A stretch of DNA of 64,000 nucleotides from Oxalobacteraceae bacterium (GTDB taxonomy: Bacteria; Pseudomonadota; Gammaproteobacteria; Burkholderiales; Burkholderiaceae_D). Both the position numbers and the translations under genes were made by a program. Positions 1 through 12,636 of the stretch are shown here, piece after piece (position 1 is the stretch's first letter; each line of letters opens with the position of its first letter). The DNA lies in NCBI GenBank assembly GCA_900299005.1, contig OMID01000081.1, positions 1-64,000 on the forward strand, written 5' to 3'. The notes under the pieces were generated by a model. That model saw nothing but the letters and a program-made list of their open reading frames with translations. It was not told the DNA's origin and ran no database searches.

Positions 1-462
1 AAGTAGGTCATCCATCAAGCCCGGATGATGCCTGTTCAGAGCGGATAGCTGCAAGCAGGTCCTCAGCTGTACCTGGCTCGAACGCTGACGTGACTCTGCC
101 ATCAGGTGCTGTGTAATACTCCGCACATAAGCCTGTGTCTGATCGAGGGTGGCGTCTTCATACGGTGTCATGCTGCGGTTTATCAGCTTCGCGCCGAGGC
201 GCTCAAAATCGTCGTTGGTCAGTTCGCGGCTTAGCTTGATAATTTTTTCGGTCTGTATTTGCTGTTGGCAAGGCTCTAGTCTAGCCATTAAGGTAATCAG
301 CTGTTTCATTGCTGCATAGCGGTCCGCACTGGGTCCCACTCCCGCCTTCATATGGTAAAAGTCAAGCAGCTCAAGCGGGCTCAGATGATCCAGATTCGCA
401 GGGAACGATGGTCCTGTCACACTGAGTTTCTGGCGTTCGGGATGGTGGGATAAGGGGCGCAA
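1..462 (-). CDS. unknown protein, 3' part cut by window edge
   Basis: An open frame runs off the left edge with no stop. I placed the start at a TTG (462) because AGGAG stands six bases before it; an internal ATG at 351 is the next option but has no ribosome binding site, and the frame stays open further upstream to the atp terminator. The visible 154 residues are hydrophilic, without membrane segments or a signal peptide. A mostly helical stretch reads LDFYHMKAGVG and then ELTNDDFERLGAKL. I recognise no family. It is downstream of the ATP synthase operon on the same strand but separated from it by a terminator. Codon content resembles a real gene, but start and reality are uncertain. Confidence 0.45.
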   Translation of the reverse strand, partial: MRPLSHHPERQKLSVTGPSFPANLDHLSPLELLDFYHMKAGVGPSADRYAAMKQLITLMARLEPCQQQIQTEKIIKLSRELTNDDFERLGAKLINRSMTPYEDATLDQTQAYVRSITQHLMAESRQRSSQVQLRTCLQLSALNRHHPGLMDDLL

Positions 463-643
463 GCTTGACTCCTGTGGTGTAAGTAATGGGCGCTCGATGA
501 GAAACCAACACCCGACGTGGGTTCCTGCGGATTGCGCACCATCTGCCCTGGCGGTAATTGAAGCTATGTTCTGGAGAGGAAGTGCGTGAGGCACGATCGA
601 GGGCAGGAGCGAGCGGTCGACGTGCGTCTGGGTCAGCGGCAAT

Positions 644-672
644 AAAAAAGGCAGCCCAGGCTGCCTTTTTTT
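644..672 (-). terminator. rho-independent terminator of the atp operon
   Basis: A perfect stem, GGCAGCC/GGCTGCC with a two-base loop, is flanked by an A tract on the left and a T tract on the right. It would therefore stop transcription in both directions. It sits 18 bases after the stop of atpC and closes the ATP synthase operon. Confidence 0.85.
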
Positions 673-689
673 GTTTTGCTGCGCTAGCC

Positions 690-1112
690 TTAGTGTTTCT
701 TACGCAGCTTTTGAATCGCGGCCAGCTGTGCGACTGCAATGGCCAACTCGGCTTGCGCAATCGCGTAATCGACATCGGATTCACGATTCGTCATCGCTTC
801 TTCTGCCATCTTTTTGACTTGATTGGCTTTGGCTTCGTCGAGGTCTTTTCCACGAATGGCGGTATCAGCCATCACGGTGACGGTCCGAGGCTGGACTTCG
901 AGGATGCCACCCGCCACGAAGACAAATTCTTCTTCGGTCTGACCCGGTACGCGAATACGAACCGCGCCTGGCTTGATGCGGGTGATCAGCGGTGTGTGTT
1001 TCGGATAGATGCCCAGCTCGCCGGCCTCGCCCGGCAGGGCGACGAATTCGGCAGGGCCGGAGTAGATCTGCTCTTCAGCGGAGACCACATCAACCTGAAT
1101 AGTGTTTGCCAT
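690..1112 (-). CDS. atpC: ATP synthase F1 epsilon subunit
   Basis: This is the epsilon subunit of the F1 sector: it links gamma to the c ring and can inhibit ATP hydrolysis. The 140 residues match the usual length. The N-terminal beta sandwich begins [35 protein letters not shown] and contains the conserved [16 protein letters not shown] stretch. The C-terminal half is the alpha-helical hairpin typical of the regulatory domain. It is the last gene of the operon, about 80 bases after atpD, and is followed at once by a strong terminator. The ATG start is preceded by an AAGG element. Confidence 0.97.
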   Translation of the reverse strand: MANTIQVDVVSAEEQIYSGPAEFVALPGEAGELGIYPKHTPLITRIKPGAVRIRVPGQTEEEFVFVAGGILEVQPRTVTVMADTAIRGKDLDEAKANQVKKMAEEAMTNRESDVDYAIAQAELAIAVAQLAAIQKLRKKH

Positions 1113-1192
1113 AAGAAGCCTTTTTCGATGTGTCGATCAAGCGTTTGATGCCAGTACGCGCCCCCGCCGCGCTGGCGCGGCGGGAAGTGGCA

Positions 1193-2629
<1,437 letters not shown>

Positions 2630-2650
2630 TTAAAAATCCGGGGGCTGCGA

Positions 2651-3517
2651 TCACACCGCAGCTGCGCCAGCGACGATCTCAGAGAGTTCTTTGGTAATCG
2701 CTGCCTGGCGCGTCTTGTTGTAAACCAGTTTCAGCTCGCCGATCACATTTCCTGCGTTATCCGAAGCGGCTTTCATGGCGACCATGCGCGCCGATTGTTC
2801 GGAGGCCATGTTTTCCACGACTGCCTGATAGACCAGCGCTTCGGCATAGCGGAGCAGCAGCTCGTCGATCACAGACTTGGCATCGGGCTCGTAGAGGTAG
2901 TCCCACGAATAGCCATTCACGGGCTCCATCTTGTCCGCCGTCAGCGGCAAGAGTTGCTCGAATACAGGCTCTTGCTTCATGGTGTTGATGAAACGGGTAT
3001 AGCAAATGTAGACGGCGTCAAGCTGCTCGTCATCATAAGCATCGAGCATGATTTTTACCGGCCCGATCAGTTGCTCCAAGTGAGGCGTATCGCCCATGTT
3101 CACCGCCTGTGACACCACCTTGGCGCCGATCCGGTTCATGAAGCCAAGGCCTTTGTTACCGATGCACACGAGCTCGATCTTGTTGCCAGCGACCTCGAAC
3201 TCTTTCATCTTATTGGTCACCTGGCGCAGCGCATTGGTGTTGAGGCCGCCACACAAGCCTTTGTCGGTGGTGACGATGATGATGCCGATCTTTTTGCTTT
3301 TCTCGTGCTTGACCAGGAAGGGATGCGTGTATTCCGGATTGGCCTGAGCGAGATGCGCGGAGACCGTGCGGATCTTTTCACTGTACGGACGGGCGGCTCG
3401 CATCCGCTCCTGCGCCTTGCGCATTTTGGACGCGGCGACCATTTCCATCGCCTTGGTGATCTTTTTCGTATTTTCTACGCTCTTGATCTTGCCGCGTATC
3501 TCTTTACCTGCAGCCAT
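2651..3517 (-). CDS. atpG: ATP synthase F1 gamma subunit
   Basis: Gamma subunit, the rotating central stalk of F1. The 288 residues fit the family. The N-terminal coiled coil starts with [28 protein letters not shown], a highly conserved segment, and the C-terminal helix contains [19 protein letters not shown], also conserved. The middle Rossmann-like part carries [11 protein letters not shown]. It lies between atpA and atpD with short gaps, as is usual for bacterial F1Fo operons. Confidence 0.97.
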   Translation of the reverse strand: MAAGKEIRGKIKSVENTKKITKAMEMVAASKMRKAQERMRAARPYSEKIRTVSAHLAQANPEYTHPFLVKHEKSKKIGIIIVTTDKGLCGGLNTNALRQVTNKMKEFEVAGNKIELVCIGNKGLGFMNRIGAKVVSQAVNMGDTPHLEQLIGPVKIMLDAYDDEQLDAVYICYTRFINTMKQEPVFEQLLPLTADKMEPVNGYSWDYLYEPDAKSVIDELLLRYAEALVYQAVVENMASEQSARMVAMKAASDNAGNVIGELKLVYNKTRQAAITKELSEIVAGAAAV

Positions 3518-3539
3518 TGCTTATGCTCCCGGGTTGAGA

Positions 3540-5075
3540 TCAGAACGTCTTCTTGAAGTTTTCGATCGCCGTAGTGAGCTCAGCCTCATCTTCTTTAGAC
3601 AATTGTTTGGTGTCTTCAATGCGCTTGAGCAGATCGGCGTTGCTGGCCTGCAGGAACTTGTGGAGATCGTGCTCAAAACCGAGCACGTCTTTCACCTCGA
3701 TGTCGTCGAGGAAGCCCTTATTCACTGCAAAGAGCGACACGGCCATCAGCGACACCGCCAGCGGCGCATACTGTGACTGCTTGAGCAGCTCGGTCACTCG
3801 CGCGCCACGGTCAAGCTGCTTACGAGTGGCTTCGTCAAGGTCGGAAGCAAACTGCGCAAAGGCGGCAAGTTCACGATACTGCGCAAGGTCGGTACGAATA
3901 CCACCGGAGAGGCCTTTAATGACCTTGGTCTGTGCGGCGCCACCGACGCGCGAGACCGAGATGCCAGCATTAATCGCGGGGCGAATGCCGGAATTGAAGA
4001 GCGAGGTCTCGAGGAAGATCTGGCCATCGGTAATTGAAATAACATTGGTCGGGACGAACGCAGAAACGTCTCCCGCCTGTGTCTCGATTATGGGCAGCGC
4101 CGTCAGCGAGCCTGTCTTGCCCTTGACTTCACCTTTGGTGAAATGCTCGACATACTCGGGGTTGACGCGCGCGGCACGCTCGAGCAGACGTGAGTGCAGA
4201 TAGAACACGTCGCCGGGAAATGCCTCACGACCCGGCGGGCGGCGCAGCAGCAGCGATACCTGACGATAGGCCACCGCCTGCTTGGACAGATCGTCATAAA
4301 TGATCAGCGCATCCTGGCCGCGATCACGGAAGTATTCGCCCATCGCGCAGCCCGAGTAGGCAGACACGTACTGCATAGCTGCCGATTCGGAGGCGGATGC
4401 CGCAACGACGATGGTGTAATCGAGGGCGCCATGTTCATCGAGGGCACGCACAACGTTTTTGATCGACGAGGCTTTCTGACCAATCGCGACGTAGATGCAG
4501 GTGACGTCCTGGCCCCTCTGGTTGATGATGGTGTCGATCGCTACGGCCGTCTTTCCGGTCTGACGATCGCCAATGATCAGCTCGCGCTGGCCACGGCCGA
4601 TGGGCACCATGGAGTCGATCGCCTTCAGGCCGGTCTGCAAGGGCTGCGACACGGACTGGCGCGCGATAACGCCCGGCGCGATTTTCTCGATCGGCGCGGA
4701 CAGCTTGGCGTTGACGGGACCCTTACCATCGATAGGCTGCCCCAGCGCATTGACAACGCGGCCACGCAGTTCGGGACCGATGGGCACCTCCAGGATGCGG
4801 CCGGTGCATTTGACCGTGTCGCCTTCGGAGATGTGTTCATAGTTACCGAGAATAACGGCACCGACCGAGTCGCGCTCGAGATTGAGCGCCAGGCCAAAGG
4901 TGTTGCCGGGGAATTCGAGCATCTCGCCCTGCATCGCGTCGGACAAGCCGTGGATGCGGCAGATACCGTCGGTCACGGAGATCACGGTGCCCTGGTTGCG
5001 GATCTCGGCGCCCGCGCCGAGGCCCTGAATCCGGCTCTTGATCAGCTCGCTGATTTCAGACGGGTTGAGTTGCAT
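3540..5075 (-). CDS. atpA: ATP synthase F1 alpha subunit
   Basis: Non-catalytic nucleotide-binding alpha subunit of F1, 511 residues. The P-loop GDRQTGKT lies near residue 170 and the alpha/beta signature stretch around [18 protein letters not shown] is intact. The N-terminal residues [16 protein letters not shown] are the delta-binding helix. AGGAGC precedes the ATG. It stands 22 bases upstream of atpG and about 70 bases downstream of atpH. Nothing unusual is visible. Confidence 0.98.
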   Translation of the reverse strand: MQLNPSEISELIKSRIQGLGAGAEIRNQGTVISVTDGICRIHGLSDAMQGEMLEFPGNTFGLALNLERDSVGAVILGNYEHISEGDTVKCTGRILEVPIGPELRGRVVNALGQPIDGKGPVNAKLSAPIEKIAPGVIARQSVSQPLQTGLKAIDSMVPIGRGQRELIIGDRQTGKTAVAIDTIINQRGQDVTCIYVAIGQKASSIKNVVRALDEHGALDYTIVVAASASESAAMQYVSAYSGCAMGEYFRDRGQDALIIYDDLSKQAVAYRQVSLLLRRPPGREAFPGDVFYLHSRLLERAARVNPEYVEHFTKGEVKGKTGSLTALPIIETQAGDVSAFVPTNVISITDGQIFLETSLFNSGIRPAINAGISVSRVGGAAQTKVIKGLSGGIRTDLAQYRELAAFAQFASDLDEATRKQLDRGARVTELLKQSQYAPLAVSLMAVSLFAVNKGFLDDIEVKDVLGFEHDLHKFLQASNADLLKRIEDTKQLSKEDEAELTTAIENFKKTF

Positions 5076-5146
5076 GTTAGCTCCTGATTGGTTGAGACCG
5101 GCGTAGTTCGCTGTCTCGCAATGTCAAAATTTTGTCCTGTCGTTGT

Positions 5147-5680
5147 TCAGGCGACCAGCGCGGTGTGCATGCGCTGCAGTCGAGCGCTCACGGAGTGGTC
5201 GAGAACTTCATCACCGACCGTGACGCGCACGCCACCGATCAAGCTGGCATCCACGACGACCGTGGGCTTGAGCTTGCGACCGAATTTCTTCTCCAGTGCT
5301 GCGACCAGCTCGCTTACCTGAGCGCTGTCCATCGGGAAGGCGCTGACGATCTCTGCATCGGCGGTGCTTTCGTGTGCGTTTTTCAGCTCACGGAACTGGT
5401 GCTCAATCTCTGGCAACAGTGCAAGACGCCCGTTTTCCGCCAGCATGCCGACGACGTCTTTTACCTCTGCGTCCACGCTCACCTTGAGCGCTGCGAGGAA
5501 GGTATCAGTCACCAGCTGGCGCGGGACACGCGGATCATGCGCCATTACCTGAAAATCCGGCACGGCAGCAACCTGCGCCATTTCAGACAGGATATCGGCC
5601 CAGGCGCTCAGCTTCGCAGGCAGTGCGACACGAAACAGTGCCTCGGCGTACGGACGGGCAATCGTTGCAAGTTCGGCCAT
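5147..5680 (-). CDS. atpH: ATP synthase F1 delta subunit
   Basis: Delta subunit, part of the peripheral stalk that holds F1 to the b dimer. It has the typical 177 residues: an N-terminal helical domain beginning [16 protein letters not shown], and the conserved C-terminal segment [26 protein letters not shown]. Its start follows the atpF stop after two bases, which suggests translational coupling. Confidence 0.97.
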   Translation of the reverse strand: MAELATIARPYAEALFRVALPAKLSAWADILSEMAQVAAVPDFQVMAHDPRVPRQLVTDTFLAALKVSVDAEVKDVVGMLAENGRLALLPEIEHQFRELKNAHESTADAEIVSAFPMDSAQVSELVAALEKKFGRKLKPTVVVDASLIGGVRVTVGDEVLDHSVSARLQRMHTALVA

Positions 5681-5682
5681 GA

Positions 5683-6153
5683 TTACAGCTCGGCTTTCAA
5701 TTGGTTGAGCAAATCGGCGTGTGCGGACGCATTGACTTCACGACGAAGGATCTGCTCGGCGCCCTTGACGGCAAGAGCGGCGACGTCATCGCGCAGGTAG
5801 TCGCGCAGGCGAATAGCCTCGGCGGCCGCCTCGTGCCGTGCTGCCTCGATGATGCCGGCAGCCTCTTCCAGCGCATGCTTCTTGGCCTCTTCGACGATTT
5901 CGGCGGCGCGACGCTCGGCATCGACGATGCGCTTTTGCCCCTCTTCATGGACCTGCTGCAGCTCAACCTGCACACGCTTTTCGGCAACGGCCAGCTCATG
6001 CTTGCCACGCTCCGCGGCAGCGAGGCCTTCCGAAATGCGCTTTGCGCGCTCGTCCAAGGTCTTCATCAACGGCGGCCACACGAACTTCATCGTGAACATC
6101 GCGAGGATAAAGAAGACGACAAACTGCGCAAACAGCGTTGCGTTTAAGTTCAC
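5683..6153 (-). CDS. atpF: ATP synthase Fo b subunit
   Basis: The b subunit is the membrane-anchored peripheral stalk. I chose the GTG at 6153 because AAGGA lies seven bases before it and the resulting protein, [20 protein letters not shown] onward, has the expected 156 residues. A longer reading from an upstream ATG adds 16 residues unlike the family. One N-terminal transmembrane helix (about residues 5-25) is followed by a long, charged, Ala-rich coiled coil. It lies between atpE and atpH. Confidence 0.96.
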   Translation of the reverse strand: MNLNATLFAQFVVFFILAMFTMKFVWPPLMKTLDERAKRISEGLAAAERGKHELAVAEKRVQVELQQVHEEGQKRIVDAERRAAEIVEEAKKHALEEAAGIIEAARHEAAAEAIRLRDYLRDDVAALAVKGAEQILRREVNASAHADLLNQLKAEL

Positions 6154-6217
6154 GGTGTTTTCCTTCTCAAATTGACAGACGCCGGGGCGATTCCCCGGCA
6201 CGATGAGAATTCAGGAA

Positions 6218-6469
<252 letters not shown>

Positions 6470-6476
6470 TTAGATA

Positions 6477-6522
6477 GGTAAAGTCAAAAATCAAAATCAA
6501 AATCAAAAACCAAAACCCAAAC
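6477..6522 (-). promoter_or_regulatory. U-rich translational enhancer before atpE
   Basis: On the coding strand the leader of atpE is nearly all T and G, with repeated TTTTGA units, ending just before the AGGAG of atpE. In Escherichia coli a U-rich leader at the same position enhances translation of atpE, so that the c subunit is made in excess. I infer the same role here from position and base composition. Confidence 0.5.
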
Positions 6523-6535
6523 ACTGCACAGCGGG

Positions 6536-7712
<1,177 letters not shown>

Positions 7713-7807
7713 GGTGACGTTTGGGTCGTTCCGGGGATCTCGGGCGCGCCTTCGCGGCGGCGCACCGGAAGGGCCTCGAGGTGGAGTGAGTTCCGTGAAA
7801 CCGCGGA

Positions 7808-7837
7808 ATTATACGGGTTTTCGATAATACGCGTCAA
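7808..7837 (-). promoter_or_regulatory. sigma-70 promoter of the atp operon
   Basis: On the minus strand TTGACG (7837-7832) and TATAAT (7813-7808) are separated by 18 bases. The -10 is a perfect match and the -35 matches five of six positions. The predicted start of transcription near 7801 leaves a leader of about 90 bases before atpI. Confidence 0.8.
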
Positions 7838-7959
7838 ATATTTGCCCGTGAGAAAACGCACTGCCCGAGTCCGCCAGTTTCCGCTTTTGCACCTGCTCGC
7901 GTGGCTTTTGACGAGGTCAGGGTGGAGACGCCCAAGCAATTTTGCTGAGCCGCCAGGGC

Positions 7960-8850
7960 TTATTGCTGACGCAAGCGAGCGATCACCCCGTCCAATTGGT
8001 CGAGATTGGCAAAAGCAATGACGAGCTCGCCTTTGTTCCGCGCATTGGCCTTGATGCTGACGGTCGTGGCCAGTGCATCGGATAACTCCTCCTCCAGGCG
8101 GACGAGATCGCGCGATTTTTCTCTCGCAGCAGCGGGTACGCCCGACTTGCCGGTGGTCGCGCGCACCACCCGCTTTTCTGTCTCTCGCACCGACAAGCCT
8201 TGGGCGATGATCTCGTTGCCCAAGGTAATCTGGGTCGCAGGGTCGACAGCCAGCAAGGCTCGCGCGTGGCCCATGTCGATACCACCGGCCATCAGCATTG
8301 CCTGCACGGGCTTGGCCAAATTCAACAAGCGGAGCAGATTTGACACGGCACTTCGCGAGCGCCCAACGGCATCAGCCGCCTGCTCGTGCGTAAACTGGAA
8401 TTCTTTGATCAGCCGCTGAATGCCCAGTGCTTCTTCAAGTGGGTTTAGGTCCTCGCGCTGCATGTTTTCGATGAGCGCCATCGCAGCTGCGGCCTGATCA
8501 TCGACGTCTTTGATCATCACTGGCACGTCTGTCAGGCCAGCGAGTTGGGCGGCACGAAAGCGCCGCTCCCCAGCGATGATTTCATGCGTGGCCCCCGTTG
8601 GGTCCCCCGCTATCGGACGTACGAGCAATGCCTGCAGCAGCCCCTGCGCGCGGATGGAGTCGGCCAACTCATTGAGCGCCCCTTCGTCCATGCGGGTACG
8701 CGGTTGGTATTTGCCCGCCCGCAGGGCGCTCACCGGCAAGGTCGCCGTCGATGGGGTGACTTTGGTGGCCTCGGGGCTCAGATCCGGCGCGCCACCGCCG
8801 AGCAGGGCTTCGAGGCCACGGCCCAGGCCTTTGGGTTTCTTGCTGATCAT
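7960..8850 (-). CDS. parB: chromosome partitioning protein ParB
   Basis: ParB binds parS sites near the origin and loads condensin; it is a CTP-dependent clamp in characterised members. I chose the ATG at 8850, giving MISKKPKGLGRGLEALLGG, the conserved N-terminus that stimulates the ParA ATPase; the frame extends 14 codons further upstream but without family similarity. The ParB/Srx domain contains GERRFRAAQLAG, and the helix-turn-helix reads FTHEQAADAVGRSRSAVSNL. It lies downstream of parA on the same strand, and two parS sites are present at about 12.6 kb. Confidence 0.95.
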   Translation of the reverse strand: MISKKPKGLGRGLEALLGGGAPDLSPEATKVTPSTATLPVSALRAGKYQPRTRMDEGALNELADSIRAQGLLQALLVRPIAGDPTGATHEIIAGERRFRAAQLAGLTDVPVMIKDVDDQAAAAMALIENMQREDLNPLEEALGIQRLIKEFQFTHEQAADAVGRSRSAVSNLLRLLNLAKPVQAMLMAGGIDMGHARALLAVDPATQITLGNEIIAQGLSVRETEKRVVRATTGKSGVPAAAREKSRDLVRLEEELSDALATTVSIKANARNKGELVIAFANLDQLDGVIARLRQQ

Positions 8851-8946
8851 ATCAATGTGTCTTTCGTAAATGGGCACGCGCACGTCGTGCAATGGGGTAT
8901 TCGTGGGTCGGCTCTGGCGTACGCCTGTATGTGGGGTGGATGGCGC

Positions 8947-9711
8947 TTATCCGATCCGCTCGACCAGTTCTTTGCCGAACGCAATGTATGCCTGAGCGCC
9001 TTTCGCAGCCGCATCGAAAATCACGCCCGGCACGCCGTAAGAAGGTGCCTCGGCTAGCCGCACATTGCGCGGGATGATGGTTTTAAACACCTTGTCGCCA
9101 AAGTGCTGTTCGAGCTGTGCGGAGACTTGCTGCGAGAGCATCATGCGTGGATCGAACATCACGCGCAGCAAGCCAATGACCTGCAGGTCTGGATTCATTT
9201 TGGCGTGGACAATCTTGATGGTATTGACCAGATCGGAAAGCCCTTCCAGCGCGTAGTACTCGCACTGCATCGGGATAATCACGCCATGTGCCGCGCACAA
9301 GCCATTGAGTGTCAGCATCGAGAGCGCTGGCGGACAATCGATAAGAATGAAGTCGTAATCATCTTTGACTACCGCCAGCGCCTGCTTGAGGCGCTGTTCG
9401 CGCTGATCCAGGTCGACCATCTCAACTTCCGCACCCGAAAGTTCACGGTTGGCGGGCAAGACATCAAAATGCCCTGTCTCCGAGGTCTTGCGCGCGGCTG
9501 GGATATCGCCCATGCCCAGTAACACCTGATAGACGGAACTCTTCAAATGGGCTTTGTCGATGCCGGCCCCCATGGTGGCATTACCCTGGGGATCGAGATC
9601 AACTAGGAGCACGCGCTTATTGAGGTTGGCAAGCCCGGCTGCGAGGTTGACTGCCGTTGTTGTCTTGCCGACGCCGCCTTTCTGGTTCGCGATGCAGAAG
9701 ATCTTGGCCAT
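8947..9711 (-). CDS. parA: chromosome partitioning ATPase ParA
   Basis: ParA (Soj) is a Walker-type ATPase that moves the ParB-parS complex over the nucleoid. I start it at ATG 9711, giving MAKIFCIANQKGGVGKTTT, with the deviant Walker A motif KGGVGKTT at residues 11-18. The frame is open for 56 further codons upstream, but these have no family match. The Walker A' region VLLVDLDPQGNAT and Walker B ILIDCPPALS follow. The product has 254 residues, the normal size for a chromosomal ParA. It is placed between rsmG and parB. Confidence 0.95.
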   Translation of the reverse strand: MAKIFCIANQKGGVGKTTTAVNLAAGLANLNKRVLLVDLDPQGNATMGAGIDKAHLKSSVYQVLLGMGDIPAARKTSETGHFDVLPANRELSGAEVEMVDLDQREQRLKQALAVVKDDYDFILIDCPPALSMLTLNGLCAAHGVIIPMQCEYYALEGLSDLVNTIKIVHAKMNPDLQVIGLLRVMFDPRMMLSQQVSAQLEQHFGDKVFKTIIPRNVRLAEAPSYGVPGVIFDAAAKGAQAYIAFGKELVERIG

Positions 9712-9791
9712 AGTGATTGTGGTGGTGGATGAATTGTCGGGTTGCGCGATGTCGTTGTCGGGTCTGCCGAAGGTTGGGGCTTGCGGCAGGC

Positions 9792-10457
9792 TCAGGCAGG
9801 CTGCCTTCGCAGATGCACCAGATGCCGCTCTGCGGCCAAGCCCGGCACCGTCAGTCGCTCCCGTTTGTCGAGCACCCATCCGGTGGGCAATGCGGCGAGT
9901 TCTTTATCGCTGACCTCGGACTGTCCTTTGAGTGCAATCATTTTGCCGCCAGCGGCGAGCAGATGTCCTGACCCGTTGACGAAATCTTTCAGCTCCGCGA
10001 AGGCGCGCGAGGTGATTACCTCGAATGGCGTGTCCACGTGCAGGTGCTCGACGCGCCCGGTGTGTATCCGTGCATTGTGAAGATCAAGTTCCGCTTTGAC
10101 CTGCGTCAGGAACGCGGTTTTCTTGTGCACGGTATCGATCATGTGCACCGTCATTCCGGGCTCTGCCTGCTGCGCCCAAATAGCCAGCACAATGCCGGGC
10201 AAACCACCGCCCGACCCCACATCGAGCACGCGCCGGGCACCCGAATACGCGGGTAGCGCTGCCATGCAATCGAGCAAGTGCTGCGTGAGCATGTGCTGAG
10301 GGTCGCGCACGGCGGTCAGGTTGTAGACGGCATTCCACTTCGCCAGCAACGCGACATAAGCCATCAATTTTCCAATTTGCGTCTCACTGATGTGTAGCGA
10401 GAGCGTATGCGCGCCGGCGGTCAACGGCTCGCGAAGCGATTGCACCTCGACCGACAT
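9792..10457 (-). CDS. rsmG: 16S rRNA (guanine527-N7) methyltransferase
   Basis: RsmG (formerly GidB) methylates N7 of G527 in 16S rRNA with SAM. The SAM-binding motif VLDVGSGGGLPGIVLA is near residue 75, and KKTAFLTQVKAEL follows; the later ITSRAFAELKDFV segment is conserved. The 221 residues fit the family. Its ATG starts directly at the stop of mnmG, so the two are probably cotranscribed and translationally coupled, as in many proteobacteria. Confidence 0.95.
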   Translation of the reverse strand: MSVEVQSLREPLTAGAHTLSLHISETQIGKLMAYVALLAKWNAVYNLTAVRDPQHMLTQHLLDCMAALPAYSGARRVLDVGSGGGLPGIVLAIWAQQAEPGMTVHMIDTVHKKTAFLTQVKAELDLHNARIHTGRVEHLHVDTPFEVITSRAFAELKDFVNGSGHLLAAGGKMIALKGQSEVSDKELAALPTGWVLDKRERLTVPGLAAERHLVHLRRQPA

Positions 10458-12389
10458 TCAGGCGGCGTCCGTGCGATCGTGGGCTGTGGCCAAGTGCTGG
10501 AATCCACCCTTCTTCAAGTGCACCAGCAGCAAGGAGATCGCAGCAGGCGTCACGCCCGCTATGCGCGATGCCTGACCCAGCGTATCCGGCCTGTGCTTCT
10601 GGAGCTTCTGGCGCACCTCGATGGACAAGGCGCGCACGCTTAGGTAGTCGAGGTTTTCAGGGAGTTTCAGGTTCTCGTAGTGATCGTGACGCTCCACTTC
10701 CTTTGCCTGTCGATCGATGTAACCGGCGTATTTGACTTGTATCTCGACTTGTTCAGCCACCGCCGGATCGAGCTCGGGGTTGTCGAAGCGACGCCCTTCG
10801 ATGGTTGTCAGCGTCATTAGCTGGTCATAGGTCACATTGGGTCGGCGCAGCAAGTCGGTAAGTGCATACTCTCGCTCTATGGCCTTACCTAAAATACGCT
10901 CTGCTTCCGCCTCGGCAATCATCCGAGGATTGACCCAGGTGGATTTGAGCCGCTCAAGTTCCTTGGCAATCGCCTCGCGCCGACGTTCAAACGTCTCCCA
11001 TTGCGCATCGCTGACACAGCCGAGTTGCCGTCCAATCTCAGTCAGGCGAAGGTCTGCGTTGTCTTCTCGCAGGCTGAGCCGGTATTCAGCGCGACTGGTG
11101 AACATTCGGTAAGGTTCTTGCACACCTTGTGTGACCAGATCATCGACCAACACCCCAAGGTAGGCCTGATCTCGGCGTGGGGTCCAGGCTTCACGACCCT
11201 GTGTCTGCAAGGCTGCATTCAAGCCGGCCAGCAGACCTTGTGCGGCCGCCTCCTCATAGCCCGTCGTGCCGTTGATCTGCCCGGCAAAAAACAAGCCGCT
11301 GATCGCTTTGGTCTCCAGCGAGGCCTTCAACCCGCGCGGATCAAAGTAGTCGTACTCGATGGCATAACCCGGCCGCAAAATGTGGGCGTTTTCCAGACCG
11401 CGCATCGAGCGCACCAGAGCCAGCTGGGCATCAAAAGGCAGGCTGGTCGAGATGCCGTTCGGATAGAACTCGTGCGTCGTCAGGCCTTCGGGCTCAAGGA
11501 AAATCTGGTGCGAATCCTTGTCCGCAAAGCGGTGGATCTTGTCTTCGATCGAGGGGCAATATCGCGGGCCGATGCCCTCGATCACCCCCGTAAACATGGG
11601 GCTTCGATCCAGAGCACCACGAATGATGTCATGCGTCTTCAGATTGGTATGCGTAATCCAGCAGGAGCGCTGGGGCGGATGCATGGCAGCGCTGCCCATC
11701 ACTGAGAACACGGGCATCGGGTTGCTATCGCCAGGCTGTTCTGTCATCAGCGAGAAGTCGATGCTACGGCCATCAATACGCGGCGGCGTGCCCGTTTTCA
11801 AGCGGCCTTGTGGCAGCTGCAGCTCTTTCAAGCGAGAGGATAGGCAGGTCGCGGGCGGATCCCCTGCCCGTCCGCCGGCGTACTGGTTCAGCCCAACGTG
11901 AATTTTGCCATCCAGGAAGGTGCCCGCTGTCAGCACCACAGCCCGCGACCGGAAACGGATCCCTACTTGGGTTACGACCCCCGTGACACGGTCTCCCTCG
12001 ACCGTCAAATCGTCGACCGCCTGCTGAAATAGCCAGAGATGGGGCTGGTTTTCGAGTCTCGAGCGTATCGCCTGCTTATACAGCAGCCGATCTGCCTGGG
12101 CGCGCGTGGCACGTACGGCCGGTCCTTTGGACGAATTCAGGATACGGAACTGTATCCCGGCTTCATCGGTAGCAATCGCCATAGCACCACCCATGGCATC
12201 GACCTCTCGCACCAAATGGCCTTTTCCAATGCCTCCGATGGAGGGATTGCAGGACATCTGACCCAGAGTTTCTATGTTGTGCGTCAACAGCAAGGTTTTT
12301 TGCCCTGTGCGCGCAGCTGCCAGCGCGGCCTCTGTACCGGCATGGCCGCCGCCGACGACGATGACATCAAACTCGGAGGGAAATTCCAT
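10458..12389 (-). CDS. mnmG: tRNA U34 carboxymethylaminomethyl synthase MnmG
   Basis: MnmG (GidA) works with MnmE to add carboxymethylaminomethyl to the wobble uridine of certain tRNAs, using FAD and methylenetetrahydrofolate. I chose the ATG at 12389 ([18 protein letters not shown]); a TTG three codons upstream is possible but less likely. The FAD motif [17 protein letters not shown] is at the N-terminus, followed by [19 protein letters not shown] and the conserved [17 protein letters not shown]. The protein is full length (643 residues) and its partner mnmE is in the same window at 44 kb. Confidence 0.96.
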   Translation of the reverse strand: MEFPSEFDVIVVGGGHAGTEAALAAARTGQKTLLLTHNIETLGQMSCNPSIGGIGKGHLVREVDAMGGAMAIATDEAGIQFRILNSSKGPAVRATRAQADRLLYKQAIRSRLENQPHLWLFQQAVDDLTVEGDRVTGVVTQVGIRFRSRAVVLTAGTFLDGKIHVGLNQYAGGRAGDPPATCLSSRLKELQLPQGRLKTGTPPRIDGRSIDFSLMTEQPGDSNPMPVFSVMGSAAMHPPQRSCWITHTNLKTHDIIRGALDRSPMFTGVIEGIGPRYCPSIEDKIHRFADKDSHQIFLEPEGLTTHEFYPNGISTSLPFDAQLALVRSMRGLENAHILRPGYAIEYDYFDPRGLKASLETKAISGLFFAGQINGTTGYEEAAAQGLLAGLNAALQTQGREAWTPRRDQAYLGVLVDDLVTQGVQEPYRMFTSRAEYRLSLREDNADLRLTEIGRQLGCVSDAQWETFERRREAIAKELERLKSTWVNPRMIAEAEAERILGKAIEREYALTDLLRRPNVTYDQLMTLTTIEGRRFDNPELDPAVAEQVEIQVKYAGYIDRQAKEVERHDHYENLKLPENLDYLSVRALSIEVRQKLQKHRPDTLGQASRIAGVTPAAISLLLVHLKKGGFQHLATAHDRTDAA

Positions 12390-12496
12390 GGGAACCAACA
12401 GCGCGAAGGGGAAATGCGGAGGCTGGATTATACGAGCATTTGTCCGGGCAGCGCGGGCTTCAGGACGGACCCGTCAAAATTTTGCTGCGCGGAGGG

Positions 12497-12540
12497 CTGT
12501 GGATTTACTGTGGATGTTCTGTGGAGGACCTGTGTACAAG
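12497..12540. repeat. four 11-bp tandem DnaA-box-like repeats
   Basis: Four head-to-tail units of exactly 11 bases each begin CTGTGGA, CTGTGGA, CTGTGGA and CTGTGTA. Read on the other strand each ends with a DnaA-box core (TCCACAG three times, TACACAG once). The fourth unit (TTGTACACA) differs from the TTWTNCACA consensus at one base; the others differ at two. The 11-base period places every unit on the same face of the helix. The array lies between mnmG and the parS sites. Confidence 0.6.
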
Positions 12541-12565
12541 CCCTGGAGAGAGATCGCCACGGCTT

Positions 12566-12581
12566 TGTTTCACGTGGAACC
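12566..12581. other. parS: parS centromere site 1
   Basis: TGTTTCACGTGGAACC differs from the 16-base parS consensus TGTTTCACGTGAAACA at two positions. ParB of this window is the expected ligand. It is one of a pair 54 bases apart upstream of mnmG. Confidence 0.9.
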
Positions 12582-12619
12582 TGGGCGCCGCGCCTCAGGG
12601 CCAAGGAGTAAAGCCGGCG

Positions 12620-12635
12620 TGTTTCACGTGAAACC
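12620..12635. other. parS: parS centromere site 2
   Basis: TGTTTCACGTGAAACC differs from the parS consensus only in the last base. It lies close to the 3' end of the neighbouring minus-strand TSUP gene (stop at 12637). Confidence 0.93.
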
Positions 12636-12636
12636 A

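Noticed and set aside
371-784. Minus-strand frame of 137 codons ending at 371
   Set aside because: It overlaps atpC in another frame, crosses the terminator, and has no ribosome binding site.
4194-5087. Long plus-strand open frame of 297 codons opposite atpA
   Set aside because: It lies wholly antisense to a clear ATP synthase gene, has no ribosome binding site and reads as a typical shadow of GC-rich coding DNA. A similar frame opposite atpD (1130-2086) was rejected for the same reason.
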